Source: Chrysophaeum taylorii
Lineage: Eukaryota; Sar; Pelagophyceae; Pelagomonadales; Pelagomonadaceae
Direction of reading: 5' to 3'
DNA: 64,000 bases
Assembly: GCA_029834535.1 (NCBI GenBank)
Contig: JAQMWT010000084.1
Span: 10,001-74,000, forward strand
Part shown: in pieces, positions 55,876 through 64,000 of the stretch
Position numbering within the stretch: the stretch's first letter is position 1
Layout: every line of letters begins with the position of its first letter
Notes under the pieces: generated by a model
Database searches by the model: none
Seen by the model: the letters and a program-made list of their open reading frames with translations, nothing else
Told to the model about the DNA's origin: nothing
Translations under genes and position numbers: made by a program

Positions 55876-56401
55876 ATGCAGACAGAGAGCCAAGAAGTTT
55901 TTTTCGACAAAAACAGCCTGATCGTAAGTAAGACGAACCTTAAGGGACATCTTACTTATATGAACGATGTGTTCCTGGACATTGCTGGCTATAGCGAGCA
56001 AGAGGTCGTCGGAAAACCGCATAATATCATTCGCCATCCCGATATGCCGCGATGTGTCTTCAAGCTACTTTGGGACGAATTGCAACAAGGCAATGAGGTG
56101 TTCGCCTATGTTTGTTAACACAACAAAGTCGGGTGACTTTTACTGGGTCGTTGCCCATGTGACCCCAAGCCGGACGTCTGATGGGGCCATCATCGGATAT
56201 CATTCAACCCGGCGGGTGCCCGATGCCAAGGTTGTCAGGGATACAATTATCCCGCTCTACAAAGAACTGAGCAGAATTGAGAGCAGCCATGACAGCCGGA
56301 AAGCCGGGCTTGAAGCGTCCTACCAAAAACTCTTGGATATTTTGGCAGAGAAACAATTGGGTTATGACGAGTTCGTTGCCCATCTGATGCACGCGGCTTG
56401 A
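55876..56401 (+). pseudogene. PAS-domain sensor protein, one frameshift
   Basis: ATG 55,876 with GAAGGGG upstream. The first frame has HLTYMNDVFLDIAGYSEQEV and KPHNIIRHPDMPRCVFKLLW, the pattern of Aer-type PAS domains that bind FAD or sense redox state. At about 56,112 an extra T in TATGTTTGTTAAC stops the frame. The next frame continues NTTKSGDFYWVVAHVTPSRT to a stop at 56,401. About 170 residues without the shift. It is followed at once by the transducer gene, a likely operon for energy taxis. Confidence 0.75.
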
Positions 56402-56411
56402 GGGGGCTATG

Positions 56412-57573
56412 ATGAAAGACTTTCTTTTGAAATTTGGTAGGCAGCCTGCTTTGGGGATAACCCAGGCAGGGGGGCGTTTTGTCAAAAATTGATGATGTGA
56501 TTGCTGTTTGCGAAAAGGTCAGTCAGGGCGATTTTGAAGCGCGTATTCAAAATGTCCCGGAAGAACCTGGTCAAGCGCGGGATCTATGTGTGCGATTGAA
56601 CGAGCTGATTGACCGCACCGATGCCTACATCCGCGAATCCACGGCGTGTCTGGGATACATGGAGCGCAACCAGTATTTCCGGCGCATTTCCGAAACCGGC
56701 ATGTTGGGAGCATTTTTGGTCGCGTCAAAAACGATCAATGCAGCTGCCGATGGTATTGAACGGAAAATGGATGATTTCGACCAACTTGCCTCGTCTCTTG
56801 AAGTCGCTGCAAAGACGCTCAATGATTTTGCCGGAGAGATGCGCCGTTCCAGCGGGACCTCAGAGGAGCAGGCCACAAGCGTTGCAGCGGGTGCTGAGGA
56901 GGCGTTGACAAATGTTCAGACCGTTGCTGCAACCGCAGAAGAATTGAACTCGTCGATCGTGGAGATCAATCGCCAAATCACTCAATCAACTGAAATGACA
57001 GCGAATGTGGAGGCCGAAAGCCGCACCGCAGGTGCTGCCATTGGTGAGTTGTCACAAACATCTGAACAGATTGGCGCCATTGTGGAGTTGATCACCGGTA
57101 TCGCGGCGCAGACGAATTTGCTGGCGCTTAATGCGACGATTGAAGCGGCCCGAGCTGGCGAAGCAGGAAAAGGCTTTGCAGTTGTGGCATCAGAGGTGAA
57201 GGCGCTTGCGGCGCAGACCGCGAAAGCCACCGAGGAAATCGAAATTCAGGTGGGGGCTGTGCAAGAAGGCACCGGTCGTGCTGTGTCGTCCATTGAGATG
57301 GTCACGCAAACACTTGCCGAGTTGAATTCGGTTTCAGGTGCCATTGCCGCCGCTGCGGAAGAGCAGGGTGCGGCGACAACCGAGATCGCGCGCAGCATGT
57401 CGGAAGCATCGAAAGGGGTTAGTGATATTTCGGAAGGGATCACTTCTGTCTCCAGAAATGCTCAGGAAGTGAGCGCAGGGTCAGGCGAGGTTTTGAAAAT
57501 ATCAGAAGACCTGTCAGCGCAGGCAGGTTTGCTGAAGCAAAACCTTGAACGGAAAACGGCAAACGCGCAGTGA
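56412..57573 (+). CDS. Soluble methyl-accepting chemotaxis protein; start blurred by a frameshift in a G-run
   Basis: The main frame (56,479-57,573) has about 364 residues. Near the C-terminal half is the conserved hairpin tip IAAQTNLLALNATIEAARAG followed by EAGKGFAVVASEVKALAAQT, which binds CheA and CheW. No transmembrane segment is seen, so it is cytoplasmic. It probably takes its signal from the PAS protein encoded just upstream. The apparent TTG start at 56,479 is poor. A better ATG at 56,409 or 56,412, eight bases after the PAS stop and preceded by GGGGGC, is in another frame. One base too many or too few in the six-G run at 56,469-56,474 would link them. Confidence 0.85.
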
Positions 57574-57649
57574 ATTGGGCTTCGCCAGCCTGCCAAGTTG
57601 GGTATGCTCCTTTCGCAAAGAACGACATGCCGAATTTGGATATCTGGGG

Positions 57650-58150
57650 ATGCCCGAGCCTGTTTTGAAATCTGACTGCGCGAAATGCGCGGCGCTCTGT
57701 TGTATGGCCTTTGCCTTCGACAAGTCGGATGACTTTGCTTTCGCTAAGCCTGCAGAAACAGCTTGCTCTCATCTAGATGGCGGCGGCCAATGCCGTATCC
57801 ATAAAGATCTGGATGGTCAGGGGTTTCGTGGTTGCGCTGTCTATGAGTGCCACGGTGCGGGCCAGCGGGTGACACAAGAGCTATTTAATGGGCAGTCCTG
57901 GCAGGATGAGCCGTCATTGATCCAGCCCATGGCCCGTGCTTTTGCAACGGTTCGGCGTCTTCATGAGTTGCTCGTGCTTTTAGAGGCAGCCAGTAGCTTG
58001 CCGCTCGCTGATGTGGACGACCGAACTCGAACGGCGCTTATTGCGGGGATCAACGCAAGCGTTGATGATCTTCCTCCTGAGCCGCGTCTTGAAGAGATGA
58101 GCCGTGAGGTTCATGACTTCCTGCAGTCGCTTCGTTCCTACACATTGTGA
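57650..58150 (+). CDS. Cysteine-cluster (YkgJ-like) protein
   Basis: 166 residues from ATG 57,650 with GGGG directly upstream. The N-terminus has CAKCAALCCMAF, then ACSHLDGGGQCRIHKDL and GCAVYECHGAGQRVTQE. Eight Cys in this spacing suggest a zinc- or Fe-S-binding cluster like YkgJ (UPF0153). The C-terminal half is helical (LHELLVLLEAASSLPLADVD). Function in the cell is unknown. Intact. Confidence 0.7.
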   Translation: MPEPVLKSDCAKCAALCCMAFAFDKSDDFAFAKPAETACSHLDGGGQCRIHKDLDGQGFRGCAVYECHGAGQRVTQELFNGQSWQDEPSLIQPMARAFATVRRLHELLVLLEAASSLPLADVDDRTRTALIAGINASVDDLPPEPRLEEMSREVHDFLQSLRSYTL

Positions 58151-58162
58151 ATGATTGCAGAT

Positions 58163-59524
58163 CTAGTGAACGCGGACGCCCTGACGGCTGAGCTCCTGCT
58201 GCATGGCGCTGACATTTAGGTCGCGCAAAGACGTGTCCTGTTTCACCGATAGCGCTGCTGCAACGCCAGCCCCTGGCCCGTCACAGCACAGCAGGACATG
58301 TTGCGGGTTGCCGCGTGGGATATTTTATCCCCGCCTATGGCGCGTCCCGCGACCAACAGGTTCTCTATATTTCTGGGCAGGAGTGAGCGATAGGGAATGT
58401 GCATATAGCGCCCTGTGGTTGGCAGAATAAGGATGCCGTACCCGTCAATGAATTCCGGGTAAATGCCGATGGAGTCCTCAAAACGCCCTTCATTGCGGAC
58501 ATCTTCCTCGGTCATGTTGTAAACCGCATCAATCTTGCGGGTGTCTCTGATGCCAATACTCATGCCGAAATTGCGCAGGCGGGCCTCTTCACAGCCCGGC
58601 GTGTATTGGCGCAGCACATCAATCGCGGCAAGTGTTTGGCGACGCCCTTCCATTCAAACCTGGTAAGGCTTTCGGGGTCTGTGCCGTCGCATTCATTGAG
58701 ATGGATCAGGTTCATGTAAGTGAGCTCGCCGCTATCGTGGACGGCGCCCCAGGTGCCGCCAATGGTTTTGAGCTCTGCGGGGATCACCCCGTCTTTGATC
58801 GCCTGATCAAAGGGTTTGCCGAGGAAGGGAGAGAACATTTCATCTTCCTTGCCGTCGGTTTCCATGTGCCAGGTGCTGTTTTCCCAGTCCTTATAGGTTT
58901 GGGGGTTGTCGCGCACACCTTTCAGGAATGCCTGCTTGTCTACACCTGCCAGGTGAAACATGACGGATGCTGCCTGCATGTCTTCCAGAGGGGTTTGATG
59001 GTCGGTGCCCCTGCGCGGTGTGCGACGTCTGCATCGCCAGTTGCATCAATCACCCGTTTGGCGAGGATGGCTTCCCGACCCGCTTTGGATTCCACGATTG
59101 CCCCTTCGATCCGGTCTCCGTTCAGGAGGGGTGCTACAAACTGACGGTGCAGCATGGGGTGGATACCTGCTTCTTCGACCAGCCTGTCGGCCACCAGTTT
59201 GAAACCTTCGGAATCAAGCTCATAGCTCAATGATTGGCTTTCAGGGACAGCCGCGCCCATCTCCTTGGCGCGCTCTTCAAACTCACGGCCGATGCCGCCT
59301 GCCTCAATGGTCTCTTCGTGGCGGTACCAGGCAAAGCCTTCCACGCCAACGACGGTGATATTGCCCCCAAAGCAACCAAAGCGTTCGAGCAGAGCCACGC
59401 GCACGCCGCTTCTTGCCGCTGCAATTGCCGCCGCCAGCCCACCCGGGCCAGACCCCACAACCAGGACGTCGGTTTCATGCACCACCGGGGTTTCGCGCGC
59501 TGGTTCGCTAATGGTTCTGGTCAT
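58163..59524 (-). pseudogene. FAD-dependent oxidoreductase, about three frameshifts
   Basis: ATG 59,524 with GGTGGGGG upstream. The N-terminus has the Rossmann dinucleotide motif DVLVVGSGPGGLAAAIAAAR, then LLERFGCFGGNIT, typical of the FAD_oxidored group (PF12831). Later parts, in other frames, include FHLAGVDKQAFLKGV (near 58,940), RDTRKIDAVYNMTEEDVRNE and NLLVAGRAIGGDKISHAATR (the second FAD-contact motif, near 58,330), and the C-terminus ends RQGVRVH at 58,163. Frame changes lie near 58,960, 58,640 and 58,265. A full protein would be about 450 residues. Substrate unknown. Divergent from the cupin gene. Confidence 0.8.
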
Positions 59525-59607
59525 GGTTTCCCCCACCTTTGACTGCCAGTCTGCGCTGAACCATGATTATTGTGAAGTGAGCTTTGTCGAAAAATGGGAG
59601 ATCAGCA

Positions 59608-60096
59608 ATGGAACCTGCCATTGATGCAATGACGGTTGATGCCGTTAAGGGCGGCAAGTCTCTGCCTGCGGAAGGTGATCGCGCCTCTCTTGGTCCCCAT
59701 GAACTGGGCGGACCCTATGAGAGCCGCAACCTCGGCGACCTGTTCGGACTGACGCAATATGGGGTGATGATGGAGACGCTCCCGCCGGGTTCCCGGTCCT
59801 CCATCCGGCATTGGCATTCCAAATCTGATGAGTTTGTGATGGTGCTGGAGGGCAAGCTGACCTTGATCGCCGACGAGGGCGAGACAGTGATGGGATGCGG
59901 AATGGTCGCCGGCTTTAAGGCTGGGACGGAAAACGCTCACCATCTCGTCAACAAGTCAGACAGCGACGCTCGATTCCTTGTGGTGGGCACGCGCGTGCCC
60001 GGTGACGAGGTGCATTATCCTCATGATGATTTCAAATGGGCCTTTAACGACGATGGCACCTGGTATGCAGCTCACAAGGACGGCACGCCCTATTGA
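59608..60096 (+). CDS. Cupin-domain protein
   Basis: 162 residues from ATG 59,608 with GGGAG upstream. Cupin motif 1 is clear: G-SRSSI-RHWHSKSDEFVMVLEG (HWH and E as metal ligands). The second motif ends with AHHLVNKSD-ARFLVVGTR. The C-terminal end DDFKWAFNDDGTWYAAHKDG is common in small cupins of Proteobacteria that may act as dioxygenases, isomerases or sugar-binding proteins. Intact. An 83-bp gap separates it from the divergent oxidoreductase, hinting at shared control. Confidence 0.85.
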   Translation: MEPAIDAMTVDAVKGGKSLPAEGDRASLGPHELGGPYESRNLGDLFGLTQYGVMMETLPPGSRSSIRHWHSKSDEFVMVLEGKLTLIADEGETVMGCGMVAGFKAGTENAHHLVNKSDSDARFLVVGTRVPGDEVHYPHDDFKWAFNDDGTWYAAHKDGTPY

Positions 60097-60128
60097 GGGA
60101 GCGGGCATACGAGTGCATAAGAGATTCT

Positions 60129-61046
60129 TCACGGATGAGGCAATGCCTTGGCGGACTTCGTAATTTCGTCAACGAGAAGAGACGCTGCTGGTGGTAGCGG
60201 GCGCCCTGAAAGTGTGGCTAGCGAGATCGGCGTTTCTCTGGGCCAGTTCTTCACCTCAATTGGTAAGAGAAGTTTGCTTTTGATTTCGACCTCAAGGTCC
60301 CCTGGCAAGGCTGCCGTCAGCGCACGCCCGCGTTTTACGATCTCTTTCACCAGATGTAAGTCATCGGCTACAAGGAAGAAGGGTGCTCGAATGTCCTCAA
60401 CCGAGCGTCCCGAGCCTTCAGATGCTGCCCAATCCAGAAACCAGTCAGGGGGCGATGGGCTGACGATTGGATGCTGAAGGAGCACATCGAGTGGGATGTT
60501 CTTTTTCCCCGCGAGTTGGTGTGTGGGCCCACACACAGGGATGGGTGGGGGCATGGAAAGGCGCTTTAGGTTTACGCGTGGGTCGTCGGAACTTACCTGC
60601 GTGAATCCAACATAGAGGTCGATTTTTCTCTCAAGGAGTGAGGCTTTGAAGGTGTGCCAATCTCCTGTTCGAACAGAGAAACGCAGGTGCGGATGAACGG
60701 TTAGCATTTTGCTCAGCGCTGGTGCTAACAGCGAACCAGAGACAAACGGGTCGATACCCACCATCAGATGCCCGGTTTCAAGATTACGCATCAGCTGAAT
60801 TTCACGGTCTGCTGTTGCAATGCTTTGCAGGGCTTCCCGGGCCCGTTCAACGACGATCTCGCCAAATGGTGTCGGAGTGATTTGTCGGCGGTCACGGACA
60901 AAGAGGCTAACTTCGTAATACTCTTCAAGCTTCTGGATGCTCTGAGTAAGTGCAGATTGTGTAATGCCGAGGCGGTCTGCCGCGCGTCCGAAATGCCCTG
61001 TTGCCTCCAAAGCCTCTACACATTGCAATTGTCTGATGTGATGCAT
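60129..61046 (-). CDS. LysR-type transcriptional regulator
   Basis: 305 residues from ATG 61,046 (MHHIRQLQCVEALEATGHFG). A TTG eight codons earlier is also in frame but is less likely. The winged helix-turn-helix is GRAADRLGITQSALTQSIQK. The remainder is the usual periplasmic-binding-like effector domain (LMVGIDPFVSGSLLAPALSK, IDLYVGFTQVSSDDPRVNLK). Full length and intact. It lies divergent from the desaturase, the classic LysR target arrangement, with a palindrome between them. Confidence 0.92.
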   Translation of the reverse strand: MHHIRQLQCVEALEATGHFGRAADRLGITQSALTQSIQKLEEYYEVSLFVRDRRQITPTPFGEIVVERAREALQSIATADREIQLMRNLETGHLMVGIDPFVSGSLLAPALSKMLTVHPHLRFSVRTGDWHTFKASLLERKIDLYVGFTQVSSDDPRVNLKRLSMPPPIPVCGPTHQLAGKKNIPLDVLLQHPIVSPSPPDWFLDWAASEGSGRSVEDIRAPFFLVADDLHLVKEIVKRGRALTAALPGDLEVEIKSKLLLPIEVKNWPRETPISLATLSGRPLPPAASLLVDEITKSAKALPHP

Positions 61047-61058
61047 TCTGTTATTAGA

Positions 61059-61085
61059 AATACTTATCAAAATAGATCAAGTATT
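61059..61085. promoter_or_regulatory. Candidate LysR operator
   Basis: AATACTT-N13-AAGTATT in the 104-bp gap between the LysR ATG (61,046) and the desaturase ATG (61,151). Dyads of this size are typical LysR sites. Binding is inferred. Confidence 0.5.
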
Positions 61086-61150
61086 AATTTCTCTTTGAAG
61101 CCGGTTTTCCCTAGCTTCTTCCCAGCAAACGGCATTGGGAGGAGAGGGCT

Positions 61151-62034
61151 ATGGAAATGGATACGAAGAAGCTTGATCGTGAGGCGGCGCAGGTCGCGAT
61201 GCGGTTCATGGGCATATTTGCCTGGAAGACTGTTCTGTTGGCGTCGTTTCTATTTTTTGCCTATGGCGTGATTTTAGTCACCGCAATCAGCGGACAGATT
61301 AGCCTTCTGGTTGCGTTCGCCCTGCAATCGATTGTGACTTATGCGATCTATACGGTCCTACACGAGGCCGTACATGGGAATGTTGCTGGGAACGGCAACG
61401 GATTTCAATGGTTGAATTCTTTCGTTGGTCATGTGTCCGGTTGGATACTCATGATCCCTTTCAAGGTTCATAAGGCGGAGCATTTTGCCCATCATCGGTC
61501 GACCAATGATGCTGATGTGGATCCGGATCATATTTTTTCCGGGCGCAGTCCGCTCGATGTGTTTTTTAAGTCATTGAAGACTGTGGCGATCCAATATCTT
61601 TCTATTTCAGGAATGTGTGGCCTAAAGCATCAACTGGTGAGCGTGTATCTGTTTTGGCAGACGTAACGATGATGCTGGGCGGGCGGGTTCTGTTGGCTGC
61701 GTTTGGGTTTCCGCTTGAAGTGCTGGTCTTGACACTTCTCGCAAACATTGTTGGCAACTACATCACAGTTGTCTTTTTTGCCTGGCTGGTTCATCACCCG
61801 CATTCTGAAGTCGGGCGATACATTGATACGACTGTTTATGTCTTTCCAAAGTGGTTGGACGGTGTGATCACGTGGTTTTGGCTGTTTCAGAATTATCACG
61901 CCATTCATCACCTGTTTCCGCGAGTTCCCTTCTATGAGTACAAGAAAGTGTTCAGTGTAATTCATCCTATAATGGTCGAACGTGGCACCCCCATCAAAGA
62001 GATTGGGCAGAGGCCTCAAAAGGCGCTCGCATGA
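61151..62034 (+). pseudogene. Membrane fatty-acid desaturase/carotenoid hydroxylase-type protein, one frameshift
   Basis: ATG 61,151 with a strong GGGAGGAGAG upstream. The three histidine boxes for a di-iron centre are present: HEAVH (near 61,360), HFAHH (near 61,480) and YHAIHH (near 61,900), with hydrophobic segments between. The frame changes near 61,610: YLSISG ends the first part and NVWPKAS begins the second. Total length would be about 294 residues. Acts in the membrane, desaturating or hydroxylating a lipid or carotenoid. Substrate not predictable. Likely controlled by the divergent LysR. Confidence 0.8.
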
Positions 62035-62045
62035 GCTAGCTGTTT

Positions 62046-63502
62046 TTAGGGACTTGCATTCTCGAGCAATGCGTCGAGCGCTGGGCGATCAAGGACCACC
62101 CCTCGTGTGATGACGGCATCAATGGTTCGGGTGTTGGCAATGTCGGTGAGTGGGTTGGCCGTCAGGAGGACAAGCTCACTGCTTTTTCCGACCTCGATGG
62201 TCCCCATCTTCTCTTCCAGTCCAAAGAACTGTGCTGGGCGAAGCGTTGCAGCAGCAAGAGCCTCTTGTGGTGTAAGGCCTGCCTGCACCAATGTTTCCAT
62301 TTCAAGGTGAAGGCTGAAACCAGGTGTCAGCAGGCCGATTGGTGTGTCGGTGCCTGCCATGATGGGAACGCCCGCGTCGTTTAACTGTTTCACCATGGCG
62401 AGAGACCAATCGGCAAAGGCTGCATAGGCCGGGTCTATCGGTGTTGCTGCAACGCCGTCGGCAAAGGCATTCCAGCGATCGCGTACTGTTGCGGGCAGGT
62501 AGGCAAATGCATCTCGCTGACGGGGTTCCAGGAACTGACGGAGGGCGCCCCGGGTGTTGAGGGCCATTGTGGGCGTTTGGAAGACCTGAGCATCAGCAAG
62601 GGCGCTGATGACTTGCCCGCATCGCGCTTCATCTTGGGAAGAGAAAGCAATGGGGCGTTGAGCCGCGTGAATGGAGGAGCGGAGCGTGCTGCCCTCTTCT
62701 TTCATGCCATCGCGCAGCATGTTTTGACGTTCTGCGAGGAGCATTTCAGACTTTGCAGAACAGCTAAGGCCTATATTGCGCAAATGCTCCATGCCGCGGA
62801 CACCGGCGGCGATGACGGCCTCTGCATCCATGCTGAGAGGGATGTGCGATGTCACTGGCAGCTCGCGTTCCGTTGCGCGGGCGACAAGGGCGCGGAACAC
62901 CTCCGGCTTCAACATCTCATAGGATTTGATCAGGCTTGCGCCTGCTGCTGCCAGTTCATCAACAATGCGTTCGGCATCTTCGGGTGTTGAGGCACCGTCA
63001 GAAATATTTGGAAGCGTGCAGGGGACCCATCATAAACACGGGGAATGCCATCGATCAGCGGGCCTGCGAAATAGATTTCAGGGGCCTTGGCGCCTTGTGC
63101 TTTCGCCACGTCTTCGACCAGAAGAACTTCAGACAGAAGCCCGCCTGTGTCGCGAACACGGGTGATGCCGTTGGCGACAAAGAGCGGAAGGGCGGCGTTG
63201 CCGATCTCCTTGTCGTAGGTCAGGTGAACATGAGCATCCCACAGCGCAGGGATGACGTATTTCCCTGTGCCATCCAATGTGTCTACCGGTGCGAATGTTG
63301 CGATGCTGCCGCGTTCACCCATGGCGGCGATGGTGCCATTGCCAATCAATATGTCCTGATGTGCGGTCTCTCCGGCGACGGGATCGATGATCGTGACGTT
63401 TTGGATCATCAAGTCTGCCTTGGCAGGGCTGCTTAAAGTAAGGGCGCTCCACAGTGCGAGTGCGGATGTGATCGCTGTTTTCTTATCGAGCCACTTGCCC
63501 AT
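62046..63502 (-). pseudogene. Exported amidohydrolase, one frameshift
   Basis: ATG 63,502 with GGGAGGAAG upstream. A signal peptide is visible (AITSALALWSALTLSSPAKA, cut before DLMIQN). The amidohydrolase start TIIDPVAGET and the metal motif ALWDAHVHLTYD (HxH) follow. Near 63,005 a one-base change breaks the frame (RFQIF ends, SDGASTPEDAERIVDE begins). The second part has VTSHIPLS, GMEHLRNIGL and AGTDTPIGLL (Asp ligand) and ends with the usual VGKSSELVLLTANPL. About 485 residues in full. Members hydrolyse cyclic amides, peptides or related bonds. The substrate is unknown. Confidence 0.82.
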
Positions 63503-63580
63503 AACTTCCTCCCAAAAGATTTACCCTCATTGTGGGTGGGTTCTGGGACATGTGCAACGGTTGGCGGTGACCGGTCCTGT

Positions 63581-64000
63581 TTACAACCAGCGGCGGGTGC
63601 GGGTTTTGTAGGCCAGATAGTCTGCGCCGAAGGTTTCTTCCATCTTTCGTTCTTCGAAGGGGATGTACCAAAGGCTGGTGATCATGAAGAACGCAAAGAC
63701 GATCCCGAATGGTGCGAGTGTGCCCAATGCAATGGCGATACCGGCGAGTAGTAAGAGGAAGCCCAGATACATAGGGTTTCGGCTGATGCGAAAGAGCCCG
63801 CTTACCACCAATTGATCTGGCTTGTTGAAAGTTTTGATGTTGGTGCCGATGCGCGAGAACAGGCGCGCACCAGACAGAGTAAAGCCCAGCCCGATAGCTG
63901 CGACCAGACCTCCCAAGAGCGGCAGGTCGAGAATGTATCCGATGGGAAACACCAGGTGCAGAGCGATCATTGCCAGAATGCAGATGGCTACGAGGGCAGG
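63581..64000 (-). CDS. Isoprenylcysteine carboxyl methyltransferase-family membrane protein, cut by window end
   Basis: The minus strand is open from the window edge to a stop at 63,581. Visible are hydrophobic segments, then GLFRISRNPMYLGFLLLLAG and FEERKMEETFGADYLAYKTR, the signature of ICMT/phospholipid methyltransferase-like proteins (RNPMYLG and E-x3-E). The reading continues upstream as ALVAICILAMIALHLVF, so the N-terminus lies beyond the window. Intact as far as seen. Confidence 0.8.
   Translation of the reverse strand, partial: PALVAICILAMIALHLVFPIGYILDLPLLGGLVAAIGLGFTLSGARLFSRIGTNIKTFNKPDQLVVSGLFRISRNPMYLGFLLLLAGIAIALGTLAPFGIVFAFFMITSLWYIPFEERKMEETFGADYLAYKTRTRRWL

Overview
The window reads as two pieces of DNA joined at about position 55,400. 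Positions 1 to about 55,400 look like the nuclear genome of a single-celled eukaryotic alga. Most ORFs there show no Shine-Dalgarno spacing or operon packing. They include octotricopeptide-repeat (OPR) proteins with a RAP domain, a 27-residue cysteine/tryptophan ankyrin-like repeat protein, a PPP-type phosphatase, a co-chaperone with an Aha1 domain, Mutator-like DNA transposons and copia retrotransposon fossils. The LANTAWAFATA-type OPR repeats and the CPWD-type ankyrin-like repeats suggest a stramenopile or related alga, perhaps pelagophyte-like. That placement is inferred from family habits and no search was run. Positions 55,400 to 64,000 are bacterial in style: tightly packed genes, clear Shine-Dalgarno sequences and families typical of marine Alphaproteobacteria.

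Layout. 1-17.9 kb: three head-to-tail copies of a 6.4-7.0 kb unit, each carrying one minus-strand OPR-RAP gene with 17, 22 and about 18 full 37-residue repeats. The first two genes are open and the third has a frameshift. 18-20 kb: the C-terminal half of a MULE transposase. 20.9-21.0 kb: a concentric inverted repeat inside an AAACTT-rich stretch. 22.7-24 kb: a worn fourth copy of the OPR unit. 26.5-29.6 kb: a MULE with recognisable terminal inverted repeats. 29.7-35 kb: a plus-strand copia fossil, split by a 1 kb unclassified element. 36.6-37.9 kb: the ankyrin-like gene. 39-42 kb: broken coiled-coil genes. 42.2-46.1 kb: a second copia fossil, on the minus strand. 46.6-48.0 kb: the STI1-TPR-Aha1 co-chaperone. 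49.3-52.0 kb: a longer relative of the 1 kb element, with a minisatellite at each end. 53.2-55.4 kb: a small cysteine-tail protein, the phosphatase and a C2-like gene cut off at the junction.

Bacterial part: a DUF2164 tail, a PAS protein plus a soluble chemotaxis transducer, a cysteine-cluster protein, an FAD-dependent oxidoreductase, a cupin, a LysR regulator divergent from a fatty-acid desaturase, an exported amidohydrolase and an isoprenylcysteine methyltransferase-like membrane protein. About seven frame breaks fall in 8.6 kb here, whereas five host genes totalling about 10.8 kb are open. The join may be a chimeric contig or a decaying bacterial insertion. The sequence alone does not decide between them.

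The least ordinary items are the join at 55.4 kb, the OPR-RAP array whose N-termini are RS-rich (RSRSPRR), the MULE with inverted ends, the element nested in the copia fossil and its longer relative, and the STI1-TPR-Aha1 domain order.
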